NCBI GenBank assembly: GCA_015904055.1
Contig: JABMDE010000046.1
Coordinates: 1-9,994, forward strand
DNA length: 9,994 nucleotides
Direction of reading: 5' to 3'
Source: Nitrospira sp.
Lineage (GTDB): Bacteria; Nitrospirota; Nitrospiria; Nitrospirales; Nitrospiraceae
The translations under genes and the position numbers were made by a program. Positions 1-6,638 of this stretch are shown here, piece after piece. Under the pieces are notes generated by a model, which was given only the letters and a program-made list of their open reading frames with translations, did not search any database and had not been told where the DNA came from. Position 1 is the stretch's first letter; each line of letters starts with the position of its first letter.

Positions 1-508
1 AGAACATGAACGCTGTCGTGGGGTGGATCAGCGCAGCAATAAGAGGAAACAGCCCGAAGGCAGTGAGTGCACCCCCAGATGAATACCGCCACATGGCGAC
101 GGCTCCAATCCAGGCCAGTAACAGCAAGAGTCCTATCAAGGGTGAGACACCAAGGACTGATCCCAACGCGGTCGCCACCCCCTTGCCGCCTGTGAATCCT
201 AAGAACGGCGAAAAGAGATGGCCCAAAAACGGCGAGAGTGCGACGAGGAGAATGGACCACTCATTCTGTAGCAGCTGCATTGCGGCAAATCCCATCACCC
301 ATCCCTTGCCCATATCGCCGATCAGGGTCAGGATGCCCGCCGTCTTACCGGACACACGCAGGACATTCGTAAAGCCGACGTTTTTGCTGCCGACCGTGCG
401 TGGATCAGGCAAACCCATCGCCTTGGAGATCACGATGCCGAACGGCACCCCACCTAAGAGATAGCCAATCAGCATATACACGCCGGTCAACCCTAGAAAA
501 TCCATCAT
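1..508 (-). CDS. plsY: Acyl-phosphate glycerol-3-phosphate acyltransferase PlsY (C-terminus cut off by window edge)
   Basis: PlsY transfers an acyl group from acyl-phosphate to glycerol-3-phosphate, the first acylation of phospholipid synthesis, in the inner membrane. Reading the minus strand from 508 gives 169 codons with no stop before the window edge; the family is about 200 residues, so roughly 30 are missing. Two family motifs are clear: a G-S-K-N-V-G-F-T-N-V-L-R stretch at residues 40-51 (the usual GSGNxGATNxLR, with K for G and F for A) and G-H-x-F-x-P-F-x-x-F-x-G-G-K-G-V-A-T at 96-113. Hydrophobic segments lie near residues 8-28, 71-95 and 118-140. Two adjacent ATGs, 508 and 505, follow a GGAAGG; the second has the better spacing (5 nt rather than 2). 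The gene lies 44 nt downstream of the lipoprotein esterase gene and may be co-transcribed with it. The identification is secure; the exact start is not. Confidence 0.93.
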   Translation of the reverse strand, partial: MMDFLGLTGVYMLIGYLLGGVPFGIVISKAMGLPDPRTVGSKNVGFTNVLRVSGKTAGILTLIGDMGKGWVMGFAAMQLLQNEWSILLVALSPFLGHLFSPFLGFTGGKGVATALGSVLGVSPLIGLLLLLAWIGAVAMWRYSSGGALTAFGLFPLIAALIHPTTAFMF

Positions 509-552
509 ATCCTTCCGCGCTACTACTCCCAGACCAACTGGACTTCCGGGCG

Positions 553-1425
553 TTACAGAAACTTATCCGGATGTACAAAAAACTCGATCATCACACGATT
601 GAGATTGGGCCAGTCGCGATGACTACCGGCTCCCTCACAGTAGAGGGTCACGCCACCCGATGCACATCCTTGATACGCCACACACCCGCCGTCCACCTTC
701 TTTGTCTTCGCCCCGTCGCAACCGTTACAGGCGGCCCACCAAGCTGCCGTTTGAGCGCCCCAACCGGGAAAGAGACTGTCATTCGCACCGTGCATCACCA
801 TGACCGGGATAGGCGCCGGACACTGATAGGCCTCCAAGTCTTTGCCCCTCCATCCGGCAGCGGACGGTGCAATCGCAGCCGGCATCTTCTTTGTCTTATC
901 AAACACAGCCAGCGCCAGTGAGGCCGTACCACCATCCGAGTGGCCGGTCACGAATACCCTCTTCTCATCAATGCACCACTTCTTTGCGACCAAACCGGAA
1001 ATGGTTCCCAGCTGTTCGATTGCGGGAATCCCGAGTGGCCGATGATCGACATAGACAATCACAAATCCAGAAGCCGTGGCCGTCGGAGTAAGACCCGTCA
1101 TACGCTCAGACGCCAGGCCGCTCTGGCCGGCTGCAGCATAGACTATCAACAGAGGATGCGCGATGGTCACATCATAATTCGAGGGTGTCCGCACCTGATA
1201 GCCAAGACCATCAGCCGAAGCTTCGCCATCACTTGCGCCGGCCCGACCGATTCGCCTGCCCGTCTCACATCGGGCCGATACCGGAGCACTCGAATAGGCA
1301 TAGGTTTCTAATTGCGGCGGCGCGCTATTCTCAGTACAGGCAGTGACTAGGAAGGAAAGACTGATACAGCCAACGATCTGCAGTGCGAGTGACACTCGGC
1401 GGACAGCCCGGCATTTCAAACCCAT
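553..1425 (-). CDS. Secreted lipoprotein alpha/beta-hydrolase, LpqC / PHB-depolymerase-like esterase
   Basis: The gene predicts a 290-residue secreted esterase. The N-terminus is a lipoprotein signal peptide: basic residues K4, R6, R9 and R10, a hydrophobic core, then a V-T-A-C lipobox with the lipidated cysteine at residue 30. The remainder resembles the polyhydroxybutyrate depolymerase / feruloyl esterase (LpqC, COG3509) group. The likely catalytic triad is S163 in G-H-S-D-G-G, D216 in H-G-A-N-D, and H269 in G-S-H-R-D-W-P. The mature part has eight further cysteines (52, 151, 202, 233, 236, 248, 254, 263), an even number that suits disulfides in an exported protein. A longer reading frame starts at a TTG at 1485, but I chose the ATG at 1425 because it puts the signal peptide at the N-terminus; the SD before it (AGGGCGGG) is only fair. 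The substrate cannot be told from sequence. It sits between two phospholipid genes but has no evident part in that pathway. Confidence 0.8.
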   Translation of the reverse strand: MGLKCRAVRRVSLALQIVGCISLSFLVTACTENSAPPQLETYAYSSAPVSARCETGRRIGRAGASDGEASADGLGYQVRTPSNYDVTIAHPLLIVYAAAGQSGLASERMTGLTPTATASGFVIVYVDHRPLGIPAIEQLGTISGLVAKKWCIDEKRVFVTGHSDGGTASLALAVFDKTKKMPAAIAPSAAGWRGKDLEAYQCPAPIPVMVMHGANDSLFPGWGAQTAAWWAACNGCDGAKTKKVDGGCVAYQGCASGGVTLYCEGAGSHRDWPNLNRVMIEFFVHPDKFL

Positions 1426-1492
1426 GTCAGGCCCGCCCTGGTGACAGTCAATGACAGAAAGAGTTGATAGAGGAGTCTGTTCCAACGTACTA

Positions 1493-1616
1493 CAGGATGT
1501 TCAAACTAGACATCCAGCGAGGCCGCAGCGAGTGAAGGGCCGAGGCATACCCTCTGGGGTATGTTGAGGGTCTGAATGATGCGAGAACAAAGCTGGGGTC
1601 TAGTTTCAACATCCTG
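1493..1616. mobile_element. MITE-like element with 19-bp terminal inverted repeats
   Basis: The left end CAGGATGTTCAAACTAGAC (1493-1511) and the right end GTCTAGTTTCAACATCCTG (1598-1616) are inverted copies with a single mismatch (18 of 19). The element is flanked by the direct repeat ACTA at 1489-1492 and 1617-1620, which looks like a 4-bp target-site duplication. The interior is 86 bp, carries no protein and contains a perfect 7-bp hairpin. It therefore has the form of a non-autonomous miniature transposable element whose transposase would be encoded elsewhere. The right-hand ACTA overlaps the pgsA stop codon; removing the element and one ACTA copy leaves that stop intact, so insertion there would have been neutral for PgsA. 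Similar sequence is, to my memory, common between Nitrospira genes. A REP-type palindrome is the main alternative, but would not explain the flanking duplication. Confidence 0.65.
1546..1563. repeat. Perfect hairpin inside the MITE-like element
   Basis: CATACCC (1546-1552) pairs perfectly with GGGTATG (1557-1563) around a TCTG loop. It lies near the middle of the element. No T-run follows on either strand, so it is not a standard intrinsic terminator, although the hairpin together with the terminal inverted repeats could fold in the transcript beyond pgsA and slow or protect RNA ends. Confidence 0.6.
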
Positions 1617-1617
1617 A

Positions 1618-2214
1618 CTACAGCCCTTTGGCGACCACCTGCTTCCAAAAGCTCCACACATACTGTCCGCCGGAAATGTATCCCAGAACCAAAGACAGAT
1701 ACAGCGTCCCCGTGCCGGCCAGATGCAGATTGCCGAGTGCTGCTAACTCCGTCCCTTCCAGAATCAGCAGGACGATGGCGACGACCTGCAAGGCCATCTT
1801 GTACTTGCCCGTAACCTCCGCTGCGATGATCAGACGTTCACCGGCGGCAATGGCACGGATGCCGGTTACGGCCAGTTCCCGCGCAATGATGAGCAATGCC
1901 ACCACGGCACTAACACGGTCGATGTTGACGAGGAGGATCAACGCCGACAACACCAGCAGCTTATCGGCAATCGGGTCGAGTAATTTTCCGAGCTTCGTCA
2001 CCTGACCGGTGCGGCGGGCAATGTATCCGTCCAGCAAATCCGTCACGGCGGCGACAGCAAATATGACGGCGGCGAGCAACGATCGATCCTGCGTTGGCGA
2101 AAGAAAGATCACGACGAAGACCGGAATCAAGAGAATCCGGACGAGCGTCAGAAAATTCGGCAGATTCAGCGAATCCTGCCCGATTTCTTTCCAGGTTTCC
2201 AACACGCGATTCAT
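1618..2214 (-). CDS. pgsA: CDP-diacylglycerol--glycerol-3-phosphate 3-phosphatidyltransferase (phosphatidylglycerophosphate synthase)
   Basis: PgsA joins CDP-diacylglycerol and glycerol-3-phosphate into phosphatidylglycerophosphate, the precursor of phosphatidylglycerol and cardiolipin, in the inner membrane. The 198-residue protein has the full CDP-alcohol phosphotransferase signature D-x2-D-G-x2-A-R-x8-G-x3-D-x3-D: D59, D62, G63, A66, R67, G76, D80 and D84. Hydrophobic segments lie near residues 22-38, 46-60, 87-115, 125-151 and 166-182. About 17 residues precede the usual N-P-N-x-L-T-x-x-R start of the family, a short extension with no obvious alternative start. The ATG is 2 nt after the kdsD stop, and the SD is weak, so translation is probably coupled to kdsD. 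Directly after the stop comes a MITE-like repeat. Length and motif make the call secure. Confidence 0.95.
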   Translation of the reverse strand: MNRVLETWKEIGQDSLNLPNFLTLVRILLIPVFVVIFLSPTQDRSLLAAVIFAVAAVTDLLDGYIARRTGQVTKLGKLLDPIADKLLVLSALILLVNIDRVSAVVALLIIARELAVTGIRAIAAGERLIIAAEVTGKYKMALQVVAIVLLILEGTELAALGNLHLAGTGTLYLSLVLGYISGGQYVWSFWKQVVAKGL

Positions 2215-2216
2215 CG

Positions 2217-3245
2217 TTAGACAATTCCCGTCTTCAGCAAATCGTGCAGATGGACGACCCCTCGAATTTCCCGATCGCCTTCAGTCACCACGAGCGTCGT
2301 GATCGAAAAACGCTCCATCATTTCCACTGCTTTGGCGGCCAAATCCTCAGGTCCGATGGTTTTGGGATCCCGTGAGGCGAGTTCCCCGGCCGTCGCACTC
2401 ACCAAATCCGTTCCTCGTTGGATAAAGCGCCGTAAATCGCCGTCTGTGATCACGCCGACTAGCGCATCACCCTGATCGACGACAATCGTCATGCCAAGCT
2501 TCTTGGCCGTCATTTCGAGCATCGCCGCCATACCCCCGACAGAGTGCTGGACAATCGGAATTTCCGGTCCGGCATGCATCACATCTTTCACCTTCACCAG
2601 CAACCGGCGTCCCAGCGTGCCGCCCGGATGGAACCGCGCAAAGTCCTCTTCTTTGAATCCACGCTTCTGCAACAAGGCCACCGCCAGCGCATCGCCCAGC
2701 GCCAGCGTTGCTGTGGTGCTTGCAGTCGGCGCCAACCCCATCGGACAGGCCTCTTCCTCCACCGACACATCCAGGACGACATCGCAGTGTTTCGCCAAGG
2801 TGGAATCCATCCGTCCTGTGAGGCCGATCACCGGGATACTCATACGTTCCACGTAGGGAAGCAATTGGAGCAACTCCTGCGTCTCGCCGCTGTTGGAAAT
2901 CGCGATCAAGGCATCGCGGCGGGCCAGCATGCCGAGGTCCCCATGCACGCCTTCGGCGGGATGAAGAAAAAACGACGAGGTGCCGGTGCTGGCCAACGTG
3001 GCGGCAATCTTCTGACCGATCAAACCGGACTTACCCATGCCTGACACGACGACCTTCCCTTTGCAGCGAGCCAGCAGATCCACGGCCTTCGCGAAAGTCG
3101 CGTCCAACCGGCCCATCAACGTCTGGACGGCGCGGGCTTCGATTGCCAGCACACGCCTCCCTTCGTCAAGGCTCTCCTGGCCTTTGACAGACTTGGCAGC
3201 CGGTTGAGCAGCCGGCGTTACAATTTCAGTTTTGTCGCGTCGCAT
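2217..3245 (-). CDS. kdsD: D-arabinose-5-phosphate isomerase (KdsD/KpsF family)
   Basis: This enzyme converts ribulose-5-phosphate to arabinose-5-phosphate, the first committed step of Kdo synthesis in the cytoplasm. The 342-residue protein has the family layout: an SIS sugar-isomerase domain at about 45-195, then two CBS domains at about 220-275 and 285-342. Visible motifs are S-G-M-G-K-S-G (K72), S-N-S-G-E-T (E121), A-C-P-M-G-L-A-P-T (167-174) and [10 protein letters not shown] with H206, which match the positions of the active-site Lys, Glu and His of E. coli KdsD. About 25 polar residues precede the conserved first helix. The ATG lies inside the end of kdsA (28-nt overlap in another frame); no other ATG precedes the conserved fold, so this start is preferred. 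It lies directly after kdsA, whose substrate it makes. The paralogues GutQ and KpsF are the alternatives in name only. Confidence 0.95.
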   Translation of the reverse strand: MRRDKTEIVTPAAQPAAKSVKGQESLDEGRRVLAIEARAVQTLMGRLDATFAKAVDLLARCKGKVVVSGMGKSGLIGQKIAATLASTGTSSFFLHPAEGVHGDLGMLARRDALIAISNSGETQELLQLLPYVERMSIPVIGLTGRMDSTLAKHCDVVLDVSVEEEACPMGLAPTASTTATLALGDALAVALLQKRGFKEEDFARFHPGGTLGRRLLVKVKDVMHAGPEIPIVQHSVGGMAAMLEMTAKKLGMTIVVDQGDALVGVITDGDLRRFIQRGTDLVSATAGELASRDPKTIGPEDLAAKAVEMMERFSITTLVVTEGDREIRGVVHLHDLLKTGIV

Positions 3246-4045
3246 ATGCGCAGGACCCGTTCCAAAAGTGACTGTAATTGATGCAACGGTACCATGTTCG
3301 GTCCGTCCGACAAAGCCTCATCCGGATTCGGATGCACTTCCATGAAAAAGCCATCGACACCGGCACCGGCCGCAGCGCAGGCCAACGGCTCAACAAACTC
3401 ACGTTGGCCGCTTGATTTCGTGCCTCCCCCGCCGGGCAACTGGACACTATGGGTCGCATCGAACACCACGGGATAGCCGAAACTCCGCATGATGGGAAAA
3501 GACCGCATATCCACGACCAAATTGTTATAGCCGAACGAGGAGCCTCGCTCCGTCAGGAGAATACGCCGGCTGCCGCACTCCTCCACCTTCTTTACCGCAT
3601 TCCCCATTTCGATCGGAGATAGAAATTGACCTTTTTTCACATTCACAATTTTTCCAGTATTCGCAGCCGCAATCAGCAAATCCGTCTGCCGGCACAGGAA
3701 GGCGGGAATCTGAAGTACATCGACGACCTTTCCAGCCTCAGTCGCCTGTTCTTCCGTATGAACATCGGTCAAGACCGGACAGCCCACATGATCCCGTACC
3801 TTCTTGAGGATCGTCATCCCCTCCTCGATGCCGGGACCGCGAAAGGACTTGATCGACGTTCGGTTGGCCTTGTCAAATGAAGACTTGAAGATATAGGGAA
3901 TGCCGAGAGATTTCGTGATGTCGGCGATGCGGCCCGCCGTCTCCATCACAAGTTGCTCGTTCTCGATGACACAGGGACCTGCGATCAGGAAGGGCAGCTG
4001 CCCCTGGCCAACTTTGAAGGATCCGATTTCAACAAGCTGCGCCAT
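3218..4045 (-). CDS. kdsA: 3-deoxy-8-phosphooctulonate (Kdo-8-P) synthase, metal-dependent type
   Basis: KdsA condenses phosphoenolpyruvate with arabinose-5-phosphate to Kdo-8-phosphate. The 275-residue protein is a single TIM-barrel domain of normal length. Conserved stretches include [10 protein letters not shown] (53-62), S-F-R-G-P-G (67-72), D-V-H (94-96), R-Q-T-D-L (119-123), N-V-K-K-G-Q-F (135-141) and F-G-Y-N-N-L-V-V-D (171-179). Comparison with the Aquifex aeolicus enzyme, from memory, places all four metal ligands at a constant offset of 14: C25 (in I-A-G-P-C), H199 (A-T-H-S), E236 (F-M-E-V-H) and D247 (L-S-D). E. coli KdsA has Asn in place of that Cys and needs no metal, so this copy belongs to the metal-dependent class. 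No good SD precedes the ATG. The 132 nt upstream hold the inverted hexamer arrays and a possible leader ORF. Confidence 0.96.
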   Translation of the reverse strand: MAQLVEIGSFKVGQGQLPFLIAGPCVIENEQLVMETAGRIADITKSLGIPYIFKSSFDKANRTSIKSFRGPGIEEGMTILKKVRDHVGCPVLTDVHTEEQATEAGKVVDVLQIPAFLCRQTDLLIAAANTGKIVNVKKGQFLSPIEMGNAVKKVEECGSRRILLTERGSSFGYNNLVVDMRSFPIMRSFGYPVVFDATHSVQLPGGGGTKSSGQREFVEPLACAAAGAGVDGFFMEVHPNPDEALSDGPNMVPLHQLQSLLERVLRICDATKLKL

Positions 4046-4050
4046 AGTTT

Positions 4051-4110
4051 TTATGCCCAGGCTGAGGTTAAGGCTAAGGTTGAGCCGGGAACTACGCTAA
4101 TCAGATTCAT
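4051..4110 (-). other. Possible 19-codon leader ORF just upstream of kdsA
   Basis: On the minus strand an ATG at 4110 opens a 19-residue frame ([19 protein letters not shown]) that ends in TAA at 4053-4051, only 5 nt before the kdsA ATG. An AAGGG lies about 10 nt upstream of this ATG, a loose fit for an SD. The ORF runs through the downstream arm of the inverted hexamer repeat, so its translation would open that arm and could bring ribosomes to kdsA, which has no clear SD. Short ORFs arise often by chance and I do not recognise the peptide, so this is a weak call. Confidence 0.22.
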
Positions 4111-4147
4111 TGTTATCTTACCCTTATCCTTGACCTTAGCCTAAGCC
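4060..4147. repeat. Two degenerate hexanucleotide arrays in inverted orientation
   Basis: On the plus strand, 4060-4083 is four tandem copies fitting GGYTRA (GGCTGA, GGTTAA, GGCTAA, GGTTGA). On the minus strand, 4147-4118 is five tandem copies of a related hexamer (GGCTTA, GGCTAA, GGTCAA, GGATAA, GGGTAA). The two arrays face each other, so 4065-4084 and 4129-4148 pair over 16 of 20 positions around a 44-nt loop. The array fills most of the gap between pyrG and kdsA. No T-run follows the stem on the minus strand, so it does not look like an intrinsic terminator. It could be a replication-slippage repeat, a transcript-stabilising structure or a control region for kdsA. Confidence 0.65.
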
Positions 4148-4177
4148 TTCTTGTCTGCCTAACCTCGACTTTCCCCT

Positions 4178-5779
4178 TTACTGTCCCAGTTTTTTTCGCA
4201 ATGCCGCTCCAATAAATCCACTGAACAGCGAATGCGGGTGATGCGGACGGGAACGATATTCCGGATGGAACTGGGTGCCCAAGAACCAGGGATGATCCTT
4301 GAGTTCGACAATTTCGACCAACCGTCCGTCAGGGGAGAGCCCGGAGAGCACCAACCCTTTTGCCGCCAGCTGTTCGCGATAGGCATTGTTGAATTCGTAG
4401 CGATGCCGGTGGCGTTCGCGGACTTCGGCGACCCCATACATCTTCTGCGCAAGCGAGCCCTCGGCAAGCCGGCACAGATAGGACCCCAGACGCATTGTGC
4501 CGCCTTTGTCGTTGACGCCTTGCTGATCCGACATCAAATGGATGACCGGATGGAGCGACTGCTCGTCAAACTCGGCACTATTGGCTCCGGTCAATCCCGC
4601 GACGTTGCGCGCAAACTCAATCACCGCACACTGCATGCCTAAACAGAGGCCAAGAAACGGAACCTGCCGCTCCCGCGCATATCGAATCGTGGCAATTTTC
4701 CCCTCGATACCCCGCGCGCCGAACCCGCCGGGAATCAAGATCCCGTCAGCCTCACGCAGAATCCGCTCAGTGCCCTGCCGTTCGACATCCTCGGACTCGA
4801 TCCAACTGATATTGACCTTCGTTTCGTGATCAAGTCCTCCGTGGACCAGCGCCTCTCCGAGACTCTTGTAACACTCCTTCAGCCCGGCGTACTTCCCCAC
4901 CAGCGCCACAGAAATTTCATGCTTGGGCCGCTTGATTTTCTGCACCATCGCGTCCCACTCGCGCAAATTCGGCTGTCCGGTTTTCAGATCCAGCTGCCGG
5001 ATGATCAGTTCATCCAACCCTTCCTTTCTGAAAACGATCGGCACTTCATAAATCGTATCGACATCCTTGGCGGTGATGACGGCATCCTTCTCCACATTGC
5101 AGAACATGGCGATCTTGCCCTTGAGTTCGGGGGGCAGATAGCGATCCGTACGGCACAAGAGAATATTCGGCTGGATGCCGATCTCGCGCAGCTTGTTCAC
5201 CGAATGTTGCGTCGGTTTAGTCTTCAATTCTCCGGCGGCGCCGATGTACGGCACCAATGTCAGATGGACGTACAACACATTGTCACGCCCGACGTCGTAG
5301 GGCATCTGCCTGATGGCTTCAAGGAAGGGCAGACTTTCAATGTCGCCCACCGTACCGCCGATCTCAACGATCGTGACATCCATGCCCTTGGAAATGCGCA
5401 TGATCGCCTGTTTGATCTCGTCCGTCACATGGGGCACCACTTGGACCGTTCCCCCAAGATAATCCCCACGCCGTTCTTTGGTAATGACGGAATGGTAGAT
5501 CCGGCCGGTCGTATAATTGCTTTCCTTCGTCAGCGACAGCGTGGTGAACCGCTCATAATGTCCCAAGTCCAGGTCGGTCTCAGCACCGTCATCCGTCACG
5601 TAGACTTCACCGTGCTGATACGGATTCATCGTGCCGGGATCCACATTGATATAGGGATCCAGCTTCAAAAACGTGATCTTCAAACCCCGGCTCTCGAGAA
5701 GATTCCCGATCGATGCTGAAGCCAACCCCTTGCCCAGAGATGAGACGACTCCACCCGTGACAAAAATAAATTTGCTCAT
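4178..5779 (-). CDS. pyrG: CTP synthase (glutamine-hydrolysing)
   Basis: PyrG makes CTP from UTP, ATP and glutamine in the cytoplasm. The 533-residue protein is full length (E. coli has 545). The amidoligase domain occupies about 1-270, starting with [13 protein letters not shown] (6-18), then [15 protein letters not shown] (39-53) and [11 protein letters not shown] (139-149). The class I glutamine amidotransferase domain occupies about 290-533, with P-G-G-F-G-x-R-G (350-357) and the triad C379 (G-L-C-L-G), H505 and E507 (F-H-P-E-Y). The ATG at 5779 is chosen because it gives the conserved family N-terminus and has a strong GGGAGG SD. The frame is open further upstream; an ATG at 5821 with its own GAGGA would add 14 residues and cannot be excluded. 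It lies between kdsB, which consumes CTP, and kdsA. Confidence 0.98.
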   Translation of the reverse strand: MSKFIFVTGGVVSSLGKGLASASIGNLLESRGLKITFLKLDPYINVDPGTMNPYQHGEVYVTDDGAETDLDLGHYERFTTLSLTKESNYTTGRIYHSVITKERRGDYLGGTVQVVPHVTDEIKQAIMRISKGMDVTIVEIGGTVGDIESLPFLEAIRQMPYDVGRDNVLYVHLTLVPYIGAAGELKTKPTQHSVNKLREIGIQPNILLCRTDRYLPPELKGKIAMFCNVEKDAVITAKDVDTIYEVPIVFRKEGLDELIIRQLDLKTGQPNLREWDAMVQKIKRPKHEISVALVGKYAGLKECYKSLGEALVHGGLDHETKVNISWIESEDVERQGTERILREADGILIPGGFGARGIEGKIATIRYARERQVPFLGLCLGMQCAVIEFARNVAGLTGANSAEFDEQSLHPVIHLMSDQQGVNDKGGTMRLGSYLCRLAEGSLAQKMYGVAEVRERHRHRYEFNNAYREQLAAKGLVLSGLSPDGRLVEIVELKDHPWFLGTQFHPEYRSRPHHPHSLFSGFIGAALRKKLGQ

Positions 5780-5784
5780 GGCTG

Positions 5785-5790
5785 CCTCCC
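5785..5790 (-). promoter_or_regulatory. Ribosome binding site of pyrG
   Basis: GGGAGG on the minus strand lies 5 nt before the ATG at 5779. It supports this start over the longer open frame that continues upstream into the end of kdsB. Confidence 0.8.
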
Positions 5791-5828
5791 GTGCCGGAGC
5801 TCTGACCACTCTGATTCGCATCGTGTCC

Positions 5829-6638
5829 TCATCGGCTCGACACAACCCCTTTGAACCCCATGAATCCCACCTCGCGCTTGACGACCTCGAACTGCTGCAA
5901 CTTCTCGGCGACAAGCGGCACATCTTCCGGCTGATCGACTCTCAGCGACGCATGCCGTGTTTCCCACACTCTGATGCGAATGCCATGTTCCAATCCACGG
6001 AGTTGTTCCAGCTTTTCGGCGTCTTCCAAGATACCGGTCGGCAGGGCTGCAAACTTCAGCAATGTCTCTTTCGTATAGATATAGAGCCCCAGATGGATAT
6101 AGTGCAGTCCGCCGATGACTCGACGGTCGGGATCGTCACGCACCAGCGGAATCGGCGCCCGTGAGAAATAGAGCGCGTATCCTTGGGAGTCGGTCACCAC
6201 TTTGACTACGGCCGGATTATGCAAATCCTCCGTCGTATCCAGCATCCGCTTCAGCGTCCCCATTTCAGCGCCGCTTTGAATAAACGGCTCGATAAGATCG
6301 TCCAACAACTTCGGATTCATGGGAATTTCATCGCCCTGCAGATCCACAAACACGTCCCCCACAAACATACGGGCCACGGCCGCGACTCGATCGGTACCTG
6401 TCCGATAGGCCCCGGTCACCATGACGACACGTCCTCCGAACTGCTCGACCGCCTGCTTGATGCGGTCGTCGTCGGTCGCCACCAACACATCCGACACAGC
6501 CCGGCACGCTACCGCCCGTTCATACACATGTTGGATCATCGGCTTGCCGTTCAGCATGGCCAACGGCTTCCCCGGAAATCGGGATGAGCCATATCGCGCC
6601 GGAATGACAACAACGACAGAACGCGAGGGATTAGTCAT
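5829..6638 (-). CDS. kdsB: 3-deoxy-manno-octulosonate cytidylyltransferase (CMP-Kdo synthetase)
   Basis: KdsB activates Kdo with CTP to CMP-Kdo, the donor for Kdo transfer to lipid A. The 269-residue protein carries the nucleotidyltransferase signature [15 protein letters not shown] (12-26), A-T-D-D-D-R-I (54-60), Y-R-T-G-T-D-R (78-84), L-Q-G-D-E (99-103), and a C-terminal H-x-G-L-Y segment followed by L-E-Q-L-R-x-L-E-x-G and V-D-Q-P-E-D-V. It is about 20 residues longer than the E. coli protein, mostly at the C-terminus (ending in a stretch rich in Phe, Gly and Val). Two usually constant spots differ: the common QGDEP reads Q-G-D-E-I-P, and the common VDTPED reads V-D-Q-P-E-D. The ATG overlaps the hldA stop by 8 nt, and a GGAGG lies 9 nt upstream. 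The closest confusable families are other sugar cytidylyltransferases, but the motif set fits KdsB best. Confidence 0.93.
   Translation of the reverse strand: MTNPSRSVVVVIPARYGSSRFPGKPLAMLNGKPMIQHVYERAVACRAVSDVLVATDDDRIKQAVEQFGGRVVMVTGAYRTGTDRVAAVARMFVGDVFVDLQGDEIPMNPKLLDDLIEPFIQSGAEMGTLKRMLDTTEDLHNPAVVKVVTDSQGYALYFSRAPIPLVRDDPDRRVIGGLHYIHLGLYIYTKETLLKFAALPTGILEDAEKLEQLRGLEHGIRIRVWETRHASLRVDQPEDVPLVAEKLQQFEVVKREVGFMGFKGVVSSR

Noticed and set aside
6..464. Plus-strand reading frame at the window start
   Set aside because: The minus strand here encodes PlsY with both family motifs; the plus-strand translation has no family features.
1426..1485. Longer esterase start at TTG 1485
   Set aside because: It would bury the lipoprotein signal peptide 20 residues inside the protein; the ATG at 1425 gives a proper n-region, core and lipobox.
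1493..1616. Intrinsic terminator after pgsA
   Set aside because: Stems are present but no T-run follows on the minus strand, and the inverted ends plus flanking duplication fit a transposable element better.
4051..4177. Promoter for kdsA in the pyrG-kdsA gap
   Set aside because: No pair of -35 and -10 hexamers with proper spacing is convincing on the minus strand; AT-rich bits near 4105-4125 are too weak to call.
4826..5719. Long plus-strand reading frame (297 codons) opposite pyrG
   Set aside because: It lies wholly antisense to a full-length, strongly conserved CTP synthase and shows no recognisable protein motif; high-GC codon structure readily leaves such frames open.
5780..5923. 581-residue version of PyrG reaching into kdsB
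   Set aside because: The added N-terminal residues are not part of the CTP synthase family and overlap kdsB coding sequence; the family N-terminus begins exactly at the ATG at 5779.
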